The notes: generated by a model from the letters alone, not told the origin. DNA of 64,000 nucleotides from Vagococcus sp. CY52-2 (GCF_022655055.1 NZ_CP093384.1:1736001-1800000); one strand, 5' to 3'. Shown: positions 51,424 through 61,169, counted from the first letter of the stretch. Numbers and translations are program-made.

Positions 51424-54045
51424 ATGTTATCAAACATGAAAAAAACATTTAAAACAAGTGGTAAATTCGGACTTCTTGCTTTTATCGTCCCAGTTTTGGT
51501 TATGATAGGCGTTTATTTAAGTTTAGGTATTTATCCTGGCAGTACTAGAAGTGTCTTGGCTAGCGATGCTTTTTCACAATTTTCTAATTTTCATGCTAGT
51601 TTTAACAACGTTTTACATGGTAAACAAAGTATCTTTTATACTTGGAATGCTTCTTTAGGACTCAATTACTGGTCTCTTATTTCTTACTATTTGGGCGGTA
51701 TCTTTACACCGATTGTTTTCTTTTTTAATAATCAAAATATTCCAGATGCTCTTTATTTATTAACTTTATTAAAAATAGGAACAGCTGGATTATCCTTTTG
51801 GTACTACTCAAAAGAAACTTATAAATTACCAAATCTATCACATGTTACATTAGCTATTTGTTATTCGCTCATGTCTTTTGCAACCGCACACTCTGAGTTG
51901 ATTATGTGGTTAGATATTTTTATGTACATCCCTCTAATTTTTTTAGGTATCAACCGAATACTAGATAAGGGAAAATCTGCTTTACTGTTTGTTTCTTACT
52001 TTCTTTTATTTGTATCTAATTTTTACTTTGGTTTTATGGTAGGATTATTTTCGTTCCTTTATTTCGTTGCTCGTGTTGCCATAAACGCATCTTTTTATAA
52101 AAAGCGAATCATCCCTTATCTGACAACCTCTATCTTAGCTGGGATAGCTTCGATGGTGATGATTTTGCCAGCCGTATTTGATTTAAGATCTAATGGTGAG
52201 ACACTATCTGCTATAGGTCATCTTAAAACAGAAGCAACGGCTTTTTGGGATATTGTGATTAAAAATATGATTGGGGTTTTTGATACCACAAAATATGGCT
52301 CAATTCCTTTTATTTATGTCGGGCTATTGCCATTAATTTTTTGTCTCTTTTATTTTTGTAGCGAAAAAAATAAAACAAAAAATAAAATAGCTTATGCAGG
52401 TTTATTTATTATTCTAATTTTAAGTTTTTATATTGAACCTCTTAATTTATTTTGGCATGGTATGCATGCTCCTAACATGTTTTTATTTAGATACAGTTTT
52501 TTATTTTCATCCCTTGTCGTCATACTTGCTGGCTATGGTTGGGAAAAATTTTCTAAATCAGATATGCCCTTAATGATTGTCATCGTCCTTTCTTTAGCAG
52601 TGTTATTTTCTATCGCTTTCTTTGCATCAAGTAAAGATAGTTACACTTATGTAACTCTAGGACAATATATCCTAACTATTCTATTTTTAGGATTATATTT
52701 AGCAAGCATGTATTTTTATTATGGAAATCAGTTACCTAAACACACATTCGTCTTTTTGCTTCTTTTAATAGTAGCTGGTGAAGCTTATATTAATACATCT
52801 TTTATGTTAAATGGCATTTTAAACGATTGGAATTACGCTTCTCGTAGCTTGTATTCAGAACCTTACCCAGATTATAAAGCACTAGTTGACAAAGCTAATA
52901 ACTCTAATAAAAAATCATTTAGTCGTTTAGAATCTCTTTCACCCATCTCAAGCAATGATGGCTTTAATTATGGATATAGTGGTATTAGCATGTTTTCTTC
53001 TATTAGAAATAGACATTCTTCTGCCTTACTAAATGAACTAGGATTTCGTTCTCGAGGAACTAGTTTAAACATACGATATCAAAATAATACACTGTTAATG
53101 GATAGTCTAATGGGAATTAAATATAATATCAGCAATCAGGATGTCTTAAAATATGGATTCAATCCAACAAATAGCCAAGGAAAATATACCCTGTATACAA
53201 ATGATAATGCTCTACCTTTAGGGATACTAACAAATGATGATTTGTATAAATTAAAACTGCCAGCAAGAGATAATTTAGGTGCTCAAACAACATTGATTAA
53301 CCAGTTAGCAGATTTAAATGATGTCTACTACACTTTTACTAATCCAACAGTTGTCAGTACACAAAATGCTCAAATAACCAATTTACCAAATAATCGTGTG
53401 GCGATTAAAGAACAAAAATCAAATGAAGCAAAAGTAGTCACATATCAAGTCAGTGTACCAGCTGGTAAACAAGCTTACTTTAGCCTTTTTCCAAATAATT
53501 TTGGCGATTTAAAAAGTTCTAATGCTAAAATTACTACGCAAAACGTTAGCTATGAAACACAAATTGGTATCACAGGTCAATATTACAATTTAGGGTATTT
53601 CAAAGAAGATGCCATTGTCGAATTCTCAGTTTCTTTTTATGGTACAGATACCATTGAATTAATCAATCCACCTGTTGTCTTACTAGATATTCCTAAATTT
53701 GATGCTGCTATTAAATCTATGGAAACAAAAGGAGTGGATTTCAAAGTCAACGGTAGAAAAGCCACAGCTCATGTAGAAACGCCTGAAGAACAAGTTGTAT
53801 TTACAACTATCCCTTATGATAAAGGTTGGACAGTAAAAATAGACAACAAGAAAGTAGCCATAAAAGATTTTCAAGACGGTTTTCTGACATTTACTGTACC
53901 AAAAGGTAACCATGAAATTGAGCTAAGTTTCCTACCTCCAGGCTTTATAATTGGTGTCATATGTTTTATTAGTGCTACAGGAGCATTTATTTTATACTAT
54001 CGTTTAATGAAAACAAAAAAAAGAAAAAAGACTTTAATTAAATAG
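51424..54045 (+). CDS. yfhO: YfhO-family multi-span membrane protein
   Basis: The 873-residue protein has about 12 N-terminal membrane spans, a large extracytoplasmic region (about residues 480-840) and one C-terminal span. YPGSTRSVLASDAFSQF and VLHGKQSIFYTWNASLGLN are YfhO signatures. Family members belong to the GT-C-like fold and are implicated in glycosylating teichoic acids. It follows proA by 29 bases and may share its transcript, although the functions are unrelated. Confidence 0.9.
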   Translation: MLSNMKKTFKTSGKFGLLAFIVPVLVMIGVYLSLGIYPGSTRSVLASDAFSQFSNFHASFNNVLHGKQSIFYTWNASLGLNYWSLISYYLGGIFTPIVFFFNNQNIPDALYLLTLLKIGTAGLSFWYYSKETYKLPNLSHVTLAICYSLMSFATAHSELIMWLDIFMYIPLIFLGINRILDKGKSALLFVSYFLLFVSNFYFGFMVGLFSFLYFVARVAINASFYKKRIIPYLTTSILAGIASMVMILPAVFDLRSNGETLSAIGHLKTEATAFWDIVIKNMIGVFDTTKYGSIPFIYVGLLPLIFCLFYFCSEKNKTKNKIAYAGLFIILILSFYIEPLNLFWHGMHAPNMFLFRYSFLFSSLVVILAGYGWEKFSKSDMPLMIVIVLSLAVLFSIAFFASSKDSYTYVTLGQYILTILFLGLYLASMYFYYGNQLPKHTFVFLLLLIVAGEAYINTSFMLNGILNDWNYASRSLYSEPYPDYKALVDKANNSNKKSFSRLESLSPISSNDGFNYGYSGISMFSSIRNRHSSALLNELGFRSRGTSLNIRYQNNTLLMDSLMGIKYNISNQDVLKYGFNPTNSQGKYTLYTNDNALPLGILTNDDLYKLKLPARDNLGAQTTLINQLADLNDVYYTFTNPTVVSTQNAQITNLPNNRVAIKEQKSNEAKVVTYQVSVPAGKQAYFSLFPNNFGDLKSSNAKITTQNVSYETQIGITGQYYNLGYFKEDAIVEFSVSFYGTDTIELINPPVVLLDIPKFDAAIKSMETKGVDFKVNGRKATAHVETPEEQVVFTTIPYDKGWTVKIDNKKVAIKDFQDGFLTFTVPKGNHEIELSFLPPGFIIGVICFISATGAFILYYRLMKTKKRKKTLIK

Positions 54046-54051
54046 GGTAAC

Positions 54052-54087
54052 AAAACATCCTGTCCATTAGTTTGGAGAGGATGTTTT
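54052..54087. terminator. Bidirectional terminator
   Basis: AAAACATCC pairs with GGATGTTTT, and TCC/GGA extends the stem inside. The stop codon of the minus-strand lipoprotein gene lies in the loop. It ends both convergent genes. Confidence 0.85.
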
Positions 54088-54810
54088 GTTATCTTTTTCT
54101 TTTTCTCTAGCAACGATTTGATTAATCTCTTCTAACATACTTTTCTCGTAATCTTCATCGTGAACTTTTCCTGTCATAAAGACAAATAACAAATTTTGAA
54201 TATCCGTTCCATCCGTTTTCTTATTGTTAATTAACCACTTTTTATCGTCATCTTTTTTAAAGTAAATGTTAATGCTTATAGGTTCTATAATACTCATTGA
54301 TTGCTCTAATGATTCGTAATAAGCAGTCGTCACTAGATGTTTCGCATTAACTGAACCTATATCAATGTTATCTTGATTATCTAATAATTTAGCCATCATC
54401 ATTGCAACAAGTCGAGCATAATCAAATCCTTTAATATGATACGTCACTTTAAGCTCACCTTTTGATTGTTCATCAAGAGTATATGTGTAACTTGTTGTTT
54501 CCCTCACCTTATCAATTAATGATCTCGATATATCTTCTCTTTCACTTTGAGACAATTTTCCTGATATTGGTTCAAAAACTGTTGCAAAATTTTTTTCTAA
54601 ATCTTCTTCAACTTCTTTTGATCGTTCATTAAATCGTTTGCTATCAGAAAATTTTTCTTTATATTCGTCCAAATCGGTATTGTATAAAAGTCGATTAGCA
54701 AATAAAGTAGCTATTTCGTCTATATTATCCTTATTAGAAGAACAACTGGAAAGAAAGAATAGCAATAGTGTACTTAATAATAAAAACCAGCATCTTTTGT
54801 CTTTCAACAT
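54067..54810 (-). CDS. Uncharacterised lipoprotein
   Basis: The 247-residue protein has a signal peptide ending in the lipobox LSSC (cysteine near residue 23), so it is predicted to be lipid-anchored outside the membrane. The rest is charged and helical, with no domain I can name; YTYTLDEQSKGELKVTYHIK and INIYFKKDDDKKWLINN are reminiscent of DUF5105-type lipoproteins. It is monocistronic and diverges from the prepilin peptidase gene. Confidence 0.8.
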   Translation of the reverse strand: MLKDKRCWFLLLSTLLLFFLSSCSSNKDNIDEIATLFANRLLYNTDLDEYKEKFSDSKRFNERSKEVEEDLEKNFATVFEPISGKLSQSEREDISRSLIDKVRETTSYTYTLDEQSKGELKVTYHIKGFDYARLVAMMMAKLLDNQDNIDIGSVNAKHLVTTAYYESLEQSMSIIEPISINIYFKKDDDKKWLINNKKTDGTDIQNLLFVFMTGKVHDEDYEKSMLEEINQIVAREKEKDNKTSSPN

Positions 54811-54915
54811 GATTTTTCACTCCTATTACTTACATTCTTTTATGGTTAGTTTACCATATATCTTCCAAAAAAGAATTTTTTATTTAATTCGTATCTTTTT
54901 AAAGGAGGTGCTTAT

Positions 54916-55482
54916 ATGATATTTTTTTTAATTTTTTTATTCAATATAATGTCGTATATCTTTTTAACATACGTATCATTTTTACCAACTGACAAAAAGA
55001 TAAACCTTTTTAATAAACATCATCGCTACTTATTTTTTATTGGAAGTTCGATTATTTATCTACTATTGTTAACAACAAAATTATCTATGGTAATGATTCT
55101 ACTTATCATTATGGGAGTTTATTTATCTATTATTGATTTTTACTACTATGTTGTTGATCCATATCTATCTGTCTTGTTTATAATAGGTCTACTCACTCTT
55201 TATCCATCAATAAATAAGTTATTACCTTTATATGTCTTATTGTTCTTTTTATTACTTAGTTATTTGATGCCAAAAAAGTTAGGATTTGGTGATATCAAAT
55301 TACTTGTCTACTGGTCAGTCTTTCTATCTCCAATACAACTTCTATGGTTAATATTTATTGCTTCATTTATAGGAATACTCTATATTATGTTATATCAATT
55401 ATTAACAAGCCATCCCCTTACAAAAATAGCCTTTGTCCCATTTTTAACCATCGCTTTAACTATTGTACTATTAATAATTTAA
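54916..55482 (+). CDS. Prepilin peptidase (type IV leader peptidase, A24)
   Basis: The 188-residue protein is almost entirely membrane. It has the two aspartates of the A24 family: SIIDFYYYVVDP and GFGDIKLL (GxGD motif). Such enzymes process pseudopilins of the competence pilus (ComC). The N-terminal methylase cysteines of large family members are absent, as in short forms. A strong GGAGGTG precedes the ATG. No comG or pilin gene is nearby. Its stop overlaps that of the convergent ABC permease. Confidence 0.88.
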   Translation: MIFFLIFLFNIMSYIFLTYVSFLPTDKKINLFNKHHRYLFFIGSSIIYLLLLTTKLSMVMILLIIMGVYLSIIDFYYYVVDPYLSVLFIIGLLTLYPSINKLLPLYVLLFFLLLSYLMPKKLGFGDIKLLVYWSVFLSPIQLLWLIFIASFIGILYIMLYQLLTSHPLTKIAFVPFLTIALTIVLLII

Positions 55483-56231
55483 TACGTTTTACGCCATTTG
55501 TTTGTTCTATTTTCAGCAAAATCAATCATTTGAAATAAGATAAATGCCACCAAACTTAGCGCTAAAATTCCACTATACATGTCTAAATAATCTAACCTTC
55601 CCCATGCATCCATAATGAAAAAACCTAATCCGTAACTTGTCCCATATACTTCTGTAAAAAATAAAATAGCAATCGCTGTTCCTAACGCTATCCTTACGGC
55701 ATTTAAAATGGCAGAATATGCTGCAGGTAACGTAATTTTACAAAACTGTTGAAATTGACTCGCACCTAGTACATACAAATGATGATAGTAACTTTTTGGA
55801 ATCGACTTAACACCATCTCTCACAGATAAAATAACTTGAAACACAATAATCAACACTAATAAGATAATTTTAGAGGCATTTCCTAATCCAAATAACAACA
55901 TAATAATTGGCAACAAGGCAATCTTAGGAATGGGATAAGTCAAATAAACAATTGGATCCAACAATTGATTTATTTTGGGAAAACGTCCCATCAAAAGCCC
56001 TATAATTAATCCTATCAAAACAGCAATCAGCATAGCCCAAAACAGACGAACCAAACTATTATATGTATGTAGCCATAATACTTGTGGCTCGATAACCATT
56101 AAGTGTCGATACACCGCAAACGGTGTGGGTAACATGTTTTTATTTAATATCACACTTGCTAACCACCATAAAATAGTTAAAAAAATAAATGCTAGAATCG
56201 CATGTGTCACTTTTGATACACTTTTTCTCAT
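55479..56231 (-). CDS. ABC transporter permease, NitT/TauT type
   Basis: The 250-residue protein has about six spans and the BPD permease loop YVLGASQFQQFCKITLPAAY. It belongs to the nitrate/taurine/sulfonate/thiamine-precursor permease group. It overlaps the upstream ATPase gene by four bases and forms the membrane part of the importer encoded with the next two entries. Confidence 0.92.
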   Translation of the reverse strand: MRKSVSKVTHAILAFIFLTILWWLASVILNKNMLPTPFAVYRHLMVIEPQVLWLHTYNSLVRLFWAMLIAVLIGLIIGLLMGRFPKINQLLDPIVYLTYPIPKIALLPIIMLLFGLGNASKIILLVLIIVFQVILSVRDGVKSIPKSYYHHLYVLGASQFQQFCKITLPAAYSAILNAVRIALGTAIAILFFTEVYGTSYGLGFFIMDAWGRLDYLDMYSGILALSLVAFILFQMIDFAENRTNKWRKTY

Positions 56232-56977
56232 GCTTTTTCCATTGCTCCTCTCACTTGTTTAATGGTGTCATAAAATAGTGGTGATAACCTTTTTTCTTTC
56301 AACGGGATCGAAAAGCTACTATTCTCTATAACAGCTGATACTCTTCCTGGTTTACCAGATAATAAGACTATCTTACTTGCCATAAATACAGCCTCTTCTA
56401 CATCGTGAGTAATTAAAATAGCCGGGGCTTTTTCTTTATCCCACTGGGTTAAAAATAAACTTTGCATGTGTTCTCGTGTTAGTGCATCTAAAGCAGAAAA
56501 AGGCTCATCTAATAAAAAAATGTCTGGTGTCACAAGCATCGCTCTAGCAATAGCAACGCGTTGTTGTTGTCCACCACTCAGTTGGTTAGGGTAACGTAAT
56601 AGTAATTCCCCCAGTCCTAATTCGCTTACCAAATGATCTAACTGATTAGATATTGTTTTTCCAGATAATTTTCGAACAGATACTCCAAGTAATATATTCT
56701 CTTTTACTGTTTCCCAAGGTAATAATCCATAATTTTGTGGTATCCAGGCTATTTTATGATGTTTTGGATTAATATCTGCCCTATCCAATGTAATCGTTCC
56801 TTGATACTGTTGGTGCAACGTTGTAATGGCATTAAGTAACGTCGATTTTCCCGTCCCACTTGGACCAATTAACGCGACAACTTCTCCCTTAGAAACAGTA
56901 AAAGAGATGTCATCTAAAATCAACGGTGCTCCTCCATAAGACGCACTGACGTTTTCAATGGTTAACATCTCTTTCAC
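56228..56977 (-). CDS. ABC transporter ATPase, NitT/TauT type
   Basis: The 249-residue ATPase has Walker A ALIGPSGTGKST, signature LSGGQQQRVAIARA and Walker B IFLLDEPFSALD. It energises the importer. It is eight bases after the binding-protein gene and overlaps the permease start by four bases. Confidence 0.94.
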   Translation of the reverse strand: MKEMLTIENVSASYGGAPLILDDISFTVSKGEVVALIGPSGTGKSTLLNAITTLHQQYQGTITLDRADINPKHHKIAWIPQNYGLLPWETVKENILLGVSVRKLSGKTISNQLDHLVSELGLGELLLRYPNQLSGGQQQRVAIARAMLVTPDIFLLDEPFSALDALTREHMQSLFLTQWDKEKAPAILITHDVEEAVFMASKIVLLSGKPGRVSAVIENSSFSIPLKEKRLSPLFYDTIKQVRGAMEKA

Positions 56978-56985
56978 CTCTATAC

Positions 56986-57954
56986 TTATTTAACGAGTAA
57001 ATCACTCATAACATCTGTTTGATTGTATTCTTTTTTATAAATACCTTCTTTTTTTGACCAGTTAAATGCCTTTTCTACTTGTTTACCATCTATTTGTTCG
57101 GCATGAACATATTTAGGTAATGTCACATCTTTTTTAATGTCATCCGTAAAACCAATTTTTTCTTTTAACACATCATAATAATCATCCAAATCATGATTAT
57201 TAACATAATCAACACCTTTATTATAGGCACGGTAAAAAGCTTCAATGGCTTCTTCATTATTGGTTAGTGATTCATTTGTAAAACCAAAAACAGTTGACTG
57301 AATACCTAACTCATTACTATTCGTTAATTCTTTTAATCCTTGCGACAACCCAATCGTTCTAAAAGGTTCAGGTACCACTGTAGCATCTATTTTATGATTT
57401 AGTGTTAACTCAACTCTGACTGGAATTTGCGGTACTTCTTCAAACCCGACTTCATTAACAGATAAGTCATGCGTTTTTAATGCTTCATCTAAAAAATAAT
57501 AAGGTGCTTGATTTTTAGCGTAACCCACTTTTTTTCCTTTTAAATCATTTATTGTGTTAATACTATCATTTCCAGTTAAAACAGAAAAAGTCCCGATTGA
57601 TTGACTAACCACTTTGACATCCATATCACCTTGTCTATATGTGCTCAGCGCAATCAAATCTGTATTAGCTCCATCTAGATGACCACTTGTTAAAGCCGCA
57701 TCACGGTCTTTTGGTGACTTAAAACTACTTAATGCTAAATTAAGACCTTCATCTTTGAAGTATCCTTCTTTTTCAGCAATGTAAACTGGTAAACTATCAA
57801 CTGCGGGCATAGCGCCAAAACTCAAAGTCAATAATTCTTTTTTAGCTGATTCATCTGTTTGTTTTTGATTTGTGTTCTCTTTTGTGCCACAACTTGCCAA
57901 TAGACCAATTGCCATAACTGATATTAAACTAATCCAACCTAACTTCTTCTTCAA
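56986..57954 (-). CDS. ABC substrate-binding lipoprotein, NMT1/THI5-like
   Basis: The 322-residue protein has a signal peptide with lipobox LLASC (cysteine at about 22) and an NMT1-like domain: LSFGAMPAVDSLPVYIAEKE, LNGANTDLIAL-like DGANTDLIALSTYR and GKKVGYAKNQAPYYFL. Members bind nitrate, sulfonates, taurine or pyrimidine precursors of thiamine. The ligand is not resolved here; thiD and thiE lie 5 kb away but not in the same operon. It starts at TTG behind AAGGGAG. Confidence 0.9.
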   Translation of the reverse strand: MKKKLGWISLISVMAIGLLASCGTKENTNQKQTDESAKKELLTLSFGAMPAVDSLPVYIAEKEGYFKDEGLNLALSSFKSPKDRDAALTSGHLDGANTDLIALSTYRQGDMDVKVVSQSIGTFSVLTGNDSINTINDLKGKKVGYAKNQAPYYFLDEALKTHDLSVNEVGFEEVPQIPVRVELTLNHKIDATVVPEPFRTIGLSQGLKELTNSNELGIQSTVFGFTNESLTNNEEAIEAFYRAYNKGVDYVNNHDLDDYYDVLKEKIGFTDDIKKDVTLPKYVHAEQIDGKQVEKAFNWSKKEGIYKKEYNQTDVMSDLLVK

Positions 57955-58028
57955 TGAAAAAAACTCCCTTATACTATTTATCTACTAGTATAAAATATCA
58001 CAAAACATCATAATACACCATAGTATGA

Positions 58029-58655
58029 CTAGTTTCCTTCAACATCTGCCCAATACACGCTCGCTTGTTTTTCCCAATAAGTTTTATCTTCGTCTGTAAT
58101 GGGACGGAGCACTCTACAAGGATTTCCTGCTGCTACAGTGTTAGGTGGAATATTCTTTGTCACTACTGCACCCGATCCTATGACACAATTATCTCCAATC
58201 GTCACACCAGGATTAACAATAACCCCGCCACCTAACCAGACATTATTTCCAATCGTGATAGGTGATCCTAATTCTAAGCCAGATACTCTTACTTGTGCAT
58301 CAATTGGGTGTGATGCTGTCAATAAACTAACTCGCGGTCCAAACATCGTATTATCCCCAATAGTAATAGGGCAAACATCTAACATAATGCAATCAAAATT
58401 AGCGTAAAACCTTTCTCCAACTGAAATATGTTTTCCATAATCACATTTAAAATTAGGTTCTATATAGACTTTTTCTCCTGTTTTTCCTAACCATTCTTTC
58501 AGTAAAGCGGCTCTTTTTTCTGCTTCGAATTCACTTGTTTGGTTGTATTCACGCATTAAACGACGACTTCTCATAAATAACTCTCTTAACTCTGTCTCGC
58601 CACCACCAGGATAGTACAGTTCTCCATTAATCATACGCTCTCGTTGTGTTTTCAT
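58029..58655 (-). CDS. maa: Maltose/galactoside O-acetyltransferase
   Basis: The 208-residue protein begins with the Mac domain (QRERMINGELYYPGGGETEL). A left-handed beta-helix of hexapeptide repeats follows, with YANFDCIMLDVCPITIGDN and GVTIGDNCVIGSGAVVTKNI. It transfers acetyl from acetyl-CoA to sugars. It is monocistronic with a 250-base upstream region containing two dyads. Confidence 0.92.
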   Translation of the reverse strand: MKTQRERMINGELYYPGGGETELRELFMRSRRLMREYNQTSEFEAEKRAALLKEWLGKTGEKVYIEPNFKCDYGKHISVGERFYANFDCIMLDVCPITIGDNTMFGPRVSLLTASHPIDAQVRVSGLELGSPITIGNNVWLGGGVIVNPGVTIGDNCVIGSGAVVTKNIPPNTVAAGNPCRVLRPITDEDKTYWEKQASVYWADVEGN

Positions 58656-58795
58656 ATAAACCTCCGTAATTTTATTTAATAAATTTATTTAAACAAATTA
58701 TAAAAGATAATTCAATTAACGAATAATTAATAGCGGTTTTTCAGATTATTTTCAAAACTATTCTTCATAATTTCATCACATTTTCATTATATAAT

Positions 58796-58856
58796 GTTAG
58801 TGTACTAACGAAGTAACCCTAGCAAACTTTTATTTACTTATTTAATAATAAGTAAA
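58796..58856. promoter_or_regulatory. Two dyads upstream of the acetyltransferase gene
   Basis: GTTAGT-GT-ACTAAC lies at 58796-58809 next to a TATATAAT stretch. TTTACTTATT and its exact complement separated by four bases lie at 58833-58856. Both are plausible operators for maa; no protein is implicated. Confidence 0.4.
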
Positions 58857-58885
58857 CAACTCCTTTTAACCACTATGTATATGTT

Positions 58886-58927
58886 AAAAAAGAAGCTAAA
58901 CAGTATGATTCTGTTTAGCTTCTTTTT
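58886..58927. terminator. Terminator at the patA end
   Basis: AAAAAGAAGCTAAACAG pairs perfectly with CTGTTTAGCTTCTTTTT around a 7-base loop. The patA stop codon is inside the stem. It works in both directions. Confidence 0.92.
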
Positions 58928-60090
58928 CTATATGTTGATAGAAATCTTTCAAGTCGTTTACAACCATCTACTAATTCTTCCATTGTGCATGCAAAAGACA
59001 AACGAATATGCCCTTCTCCATAAATAGAAAATGTTTTCCCAGGTACTACAGCTAAATGTTCTACTTCTAATAATTCTGTTGCAAATTCAAAAGAATCATT
59101 ATTGTACTCAGAAATATCAGGGAAAATGTAGAATGCTCCCTTAGGTGATTCAACTGATAATCCCATCTCTTTTAAACGTTTATAAACAAAATCACGACGC
59201 TCTTTATAAGCTTCATTCATTTTCGATAAGATTACTGGCCCTGTTGCATCTGTAAAAGCTGCAGTTGCTCCATACTGTGATGGAGTAGCTACACACACAG
59301 AGTTGTATAAATGGACTTTTGTCACATGTTCTGTTGCAAGAGGTGGGGCTAGAATATATCCAATTCTTCCTCCAGTAATAGCGTGGGATTTTGATAATCC
59401 ATTGATAACAAATAATTGATTTCTAACTTCTGAAAACTCCATAAAAGAATGAAACTCTCCATCATACACATTATCAGAATAAATTTCATCAGTTAAAATG
59501 AATATATCTGTCTCCTTCAATACATCAACTAATTCCTTCATTTGTTCCAATGATGGAATCATCCCTGTTGGATTTGTTGGGTAATTAAAGATAATGGCTT
59601 TTGTTTTCGGTGTGATAGCATCAACTAATGCTTCTTTTGTCAAAACAAAATTTGTTTTTGTTGTATCAACCAAAACTGTTTTTGCACCTTGAAGTTTAGT
59701 AATTGGCTCATATGCTAAATACGTTGGGCAAGGAATAATTACTTCATCCCCGTCTTCAAGAATTGTTCGTAACACACTATCGATCGCTTCAGATCCACCG
59801 TTAGTCACAATAATCTCTGTCTCAGCGTCATATGTCACATTAAATCGTTTCCTATTATATTGCGAGATAGCTTCCCTTAATTCAATTAAACCTCTATTGT
59901 GTGTGTAACGTAATTTATTTTGATTAATGGCTTCAATCATAGCTTCTCTAATGTATTCAGGTGTTTCAAAACCTGATTGTCCCAATGTTAAATCAACACC
60001 ATCATCGTATTGTTTAACTTGATTAGAAAACTTTCTCGTCCCTGGTACCTCTAAATTGGTTGCTCGTGTATTAAATCTTGTTTCTTCCAT
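58915..60090 (-). CDS. patA: Class I/II aminotransferase, PatA-like
   Basis: The 391-residue PLP enzyme has VTNGGSEAIDSVLRT, NYPTNPTGMIPS and the PLP lysine in INGLSKSHAITGGRIGY. PatA is the N-acetyl-LL-diaminopimelate aminotransferase of the acetylated lysine pathway. The broken lysA directly upstream on the same strand supports this assignment over a general aspartate aminotransferase. It starts at the ATG at 60090 behind AGAAGAG. It seems intact although its former operon is damaged. Confidence 0.85.
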   Translation of the reverse strand: MEETRFNTRATNLEVPGTRKFSNQVKQYDDGVDLTLGQSGFETPEYIREAMIEAINQNKLRYTHNRGLIELREAISQYNRKRFNVTYDAETEIIVTNGGSEAIDSVLRTILEDGDEVIIPCPTYLAYEPITKLQGAKTVLVDTTKTNFVLTKEALVDAITPKTKAIIFNYPTNPTGMIPSLEQMKELVDVLKETDIFILTDEIYSDNVYDGEFHSFMEFSEVRNQLFVINGLSKSHAITGGRIGYILAPPLATEHVTKVHLYNSVCVATPSQYGATAAFTDATGPVILSKMNEAYKERRDFVYKRLKEMGLSVESPKGAFYIFPDISEYNNDSFEFATELLEVEHLAVVPGKTFSIYGEGHIRLSFACTMEELVDGCKRLERFLSTYRKRS

Positions 60091-60108
60091 TATTTTCTCT
60101 TCTTTCAT

Positions 60109-61008
60109 TTATCTTACATCTTGTGCGATAAGGTGTTCTAGTGTCTGACGTCGCACCACTAAACGAACTTTTTCTGGTGTCACAAATACCACGGCGGGTT
60201 TTAACATCTGATTATAATTCGAACTCATGCTGTAATGATAGGCACCAGTTGATAATACCACAAGTAAGTCCCCACGGTGAACACTTGACGGTAATTTTAT
60301 GTCACGTCTTATGATATCACCTGACTCACACAGTTTTCCAGTCACTGTCATCAATTTATCATATTCTTCCGCTCGGTTTGCTAGCAGTAGATCGTAGGTT
60401 GCTCCATAAAGTGCCGTTCTGATATGATCACTCATCCCACCATCTATCGATACATAATAATTCGTTTCAGGGATATCTTTCACCGTTCCTACTTCATAAA
60501 GTGTAACACCTGCTTCACCAACAATAGATCGCCCAGGTTCCAATGAAATAGCTGGAATGGGATAATCATATTCGTTACAAGTTGATTTTAACGTATTCGT
60601 AATTGTTTTGATACCATCTTCTATCGGATAGCTGATATCATCATCCGTATACTTAATACTGAACCCTCCGCCTATATTTAATACACTAATTTTTATTTGA
60701 TTTTTTGAGAGCCATTTTATAACTTGTTTAATTGTTTCAACTGTCCCAGTGGATTCAAAAATTTGAGAACCTATATGAAAATGAACACCCATAAGTTCAA
60801 TATTTTCAGCATCCTCAATTTTTCTTACACCGTCAAGTGCTAAACCTTTTTTAATACTTAACCCAAATTTACTATCTTCTTGTCCTGTTTGAATAAATTC
60901 ATGCGTATGAGCTTCAACACCTGGATTGATTCTAAGCAATGCTTTAACTTTTTTAGTTGTTAGCTCGTTTAGTCGTTCAATTTCTGATAAACTATCTATC
61001 ACAAAATA
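60109..61008 (-). pseudogene. lysA: Diaminopimelate decarboxylase, N-terminally deleted
   Basis: About 300 codons remain of a protein normally near 430. They begin at FVIDSLSEIERLNELT and include LLRINPGVEAHTHEF, GVHFHIGSQI, LNIGGGFSIKY, EPGRSIVG and GAYHYSMSSNYN. The N-terminal part with the PLP lysine (YASKA motif) is missing. The fragment is fused out of frame to the first codons of an aspartokinase gene. An internal GTG at 61002 could still be translated, but the product would lack the catalytic lysine. Confidence 0.9.
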
Positions 61009-61099
61009 CTCTACTCACTAAATAACTGGCTATATTTTTAATTTTTGAAAAATCTCCGACCGATGTTCCACCACGTTTAATGACACTTCGTTTTGTCAT
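60992..61099 (-). pseudogene. lysC: 5' fragment of an aspartokinase gene
   Basis: Behind a perfect AGGAGG an ATG opens a 35-codon frame, MTKRSVIKRGGTSVGDFSKI followed by KNIASYLVSRV, then a stop. The pattern K-x-GGTSV plus KIxNIAS is the aspartokinase N-terminus, although the usual Phe of KFGGTS is Arg here. The remaining 400 or so codons are gone; the frame runs into lysA at about 61005-61010. Confidence 0.75.
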
Positions 61100-61169
61100 T
61101 TTGTTTTCCTCCTAATCGGCATCGAAAAATAAAAAAGACAAGTTCACCGACATGAAGTGGTCAGGTTAA

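Noticed and set aside
53683-53913. 76-codon minus-strand frame inside yfhO
   Set aside because: It is antisense to a clearly coding region and has no family resemblance or start signal.
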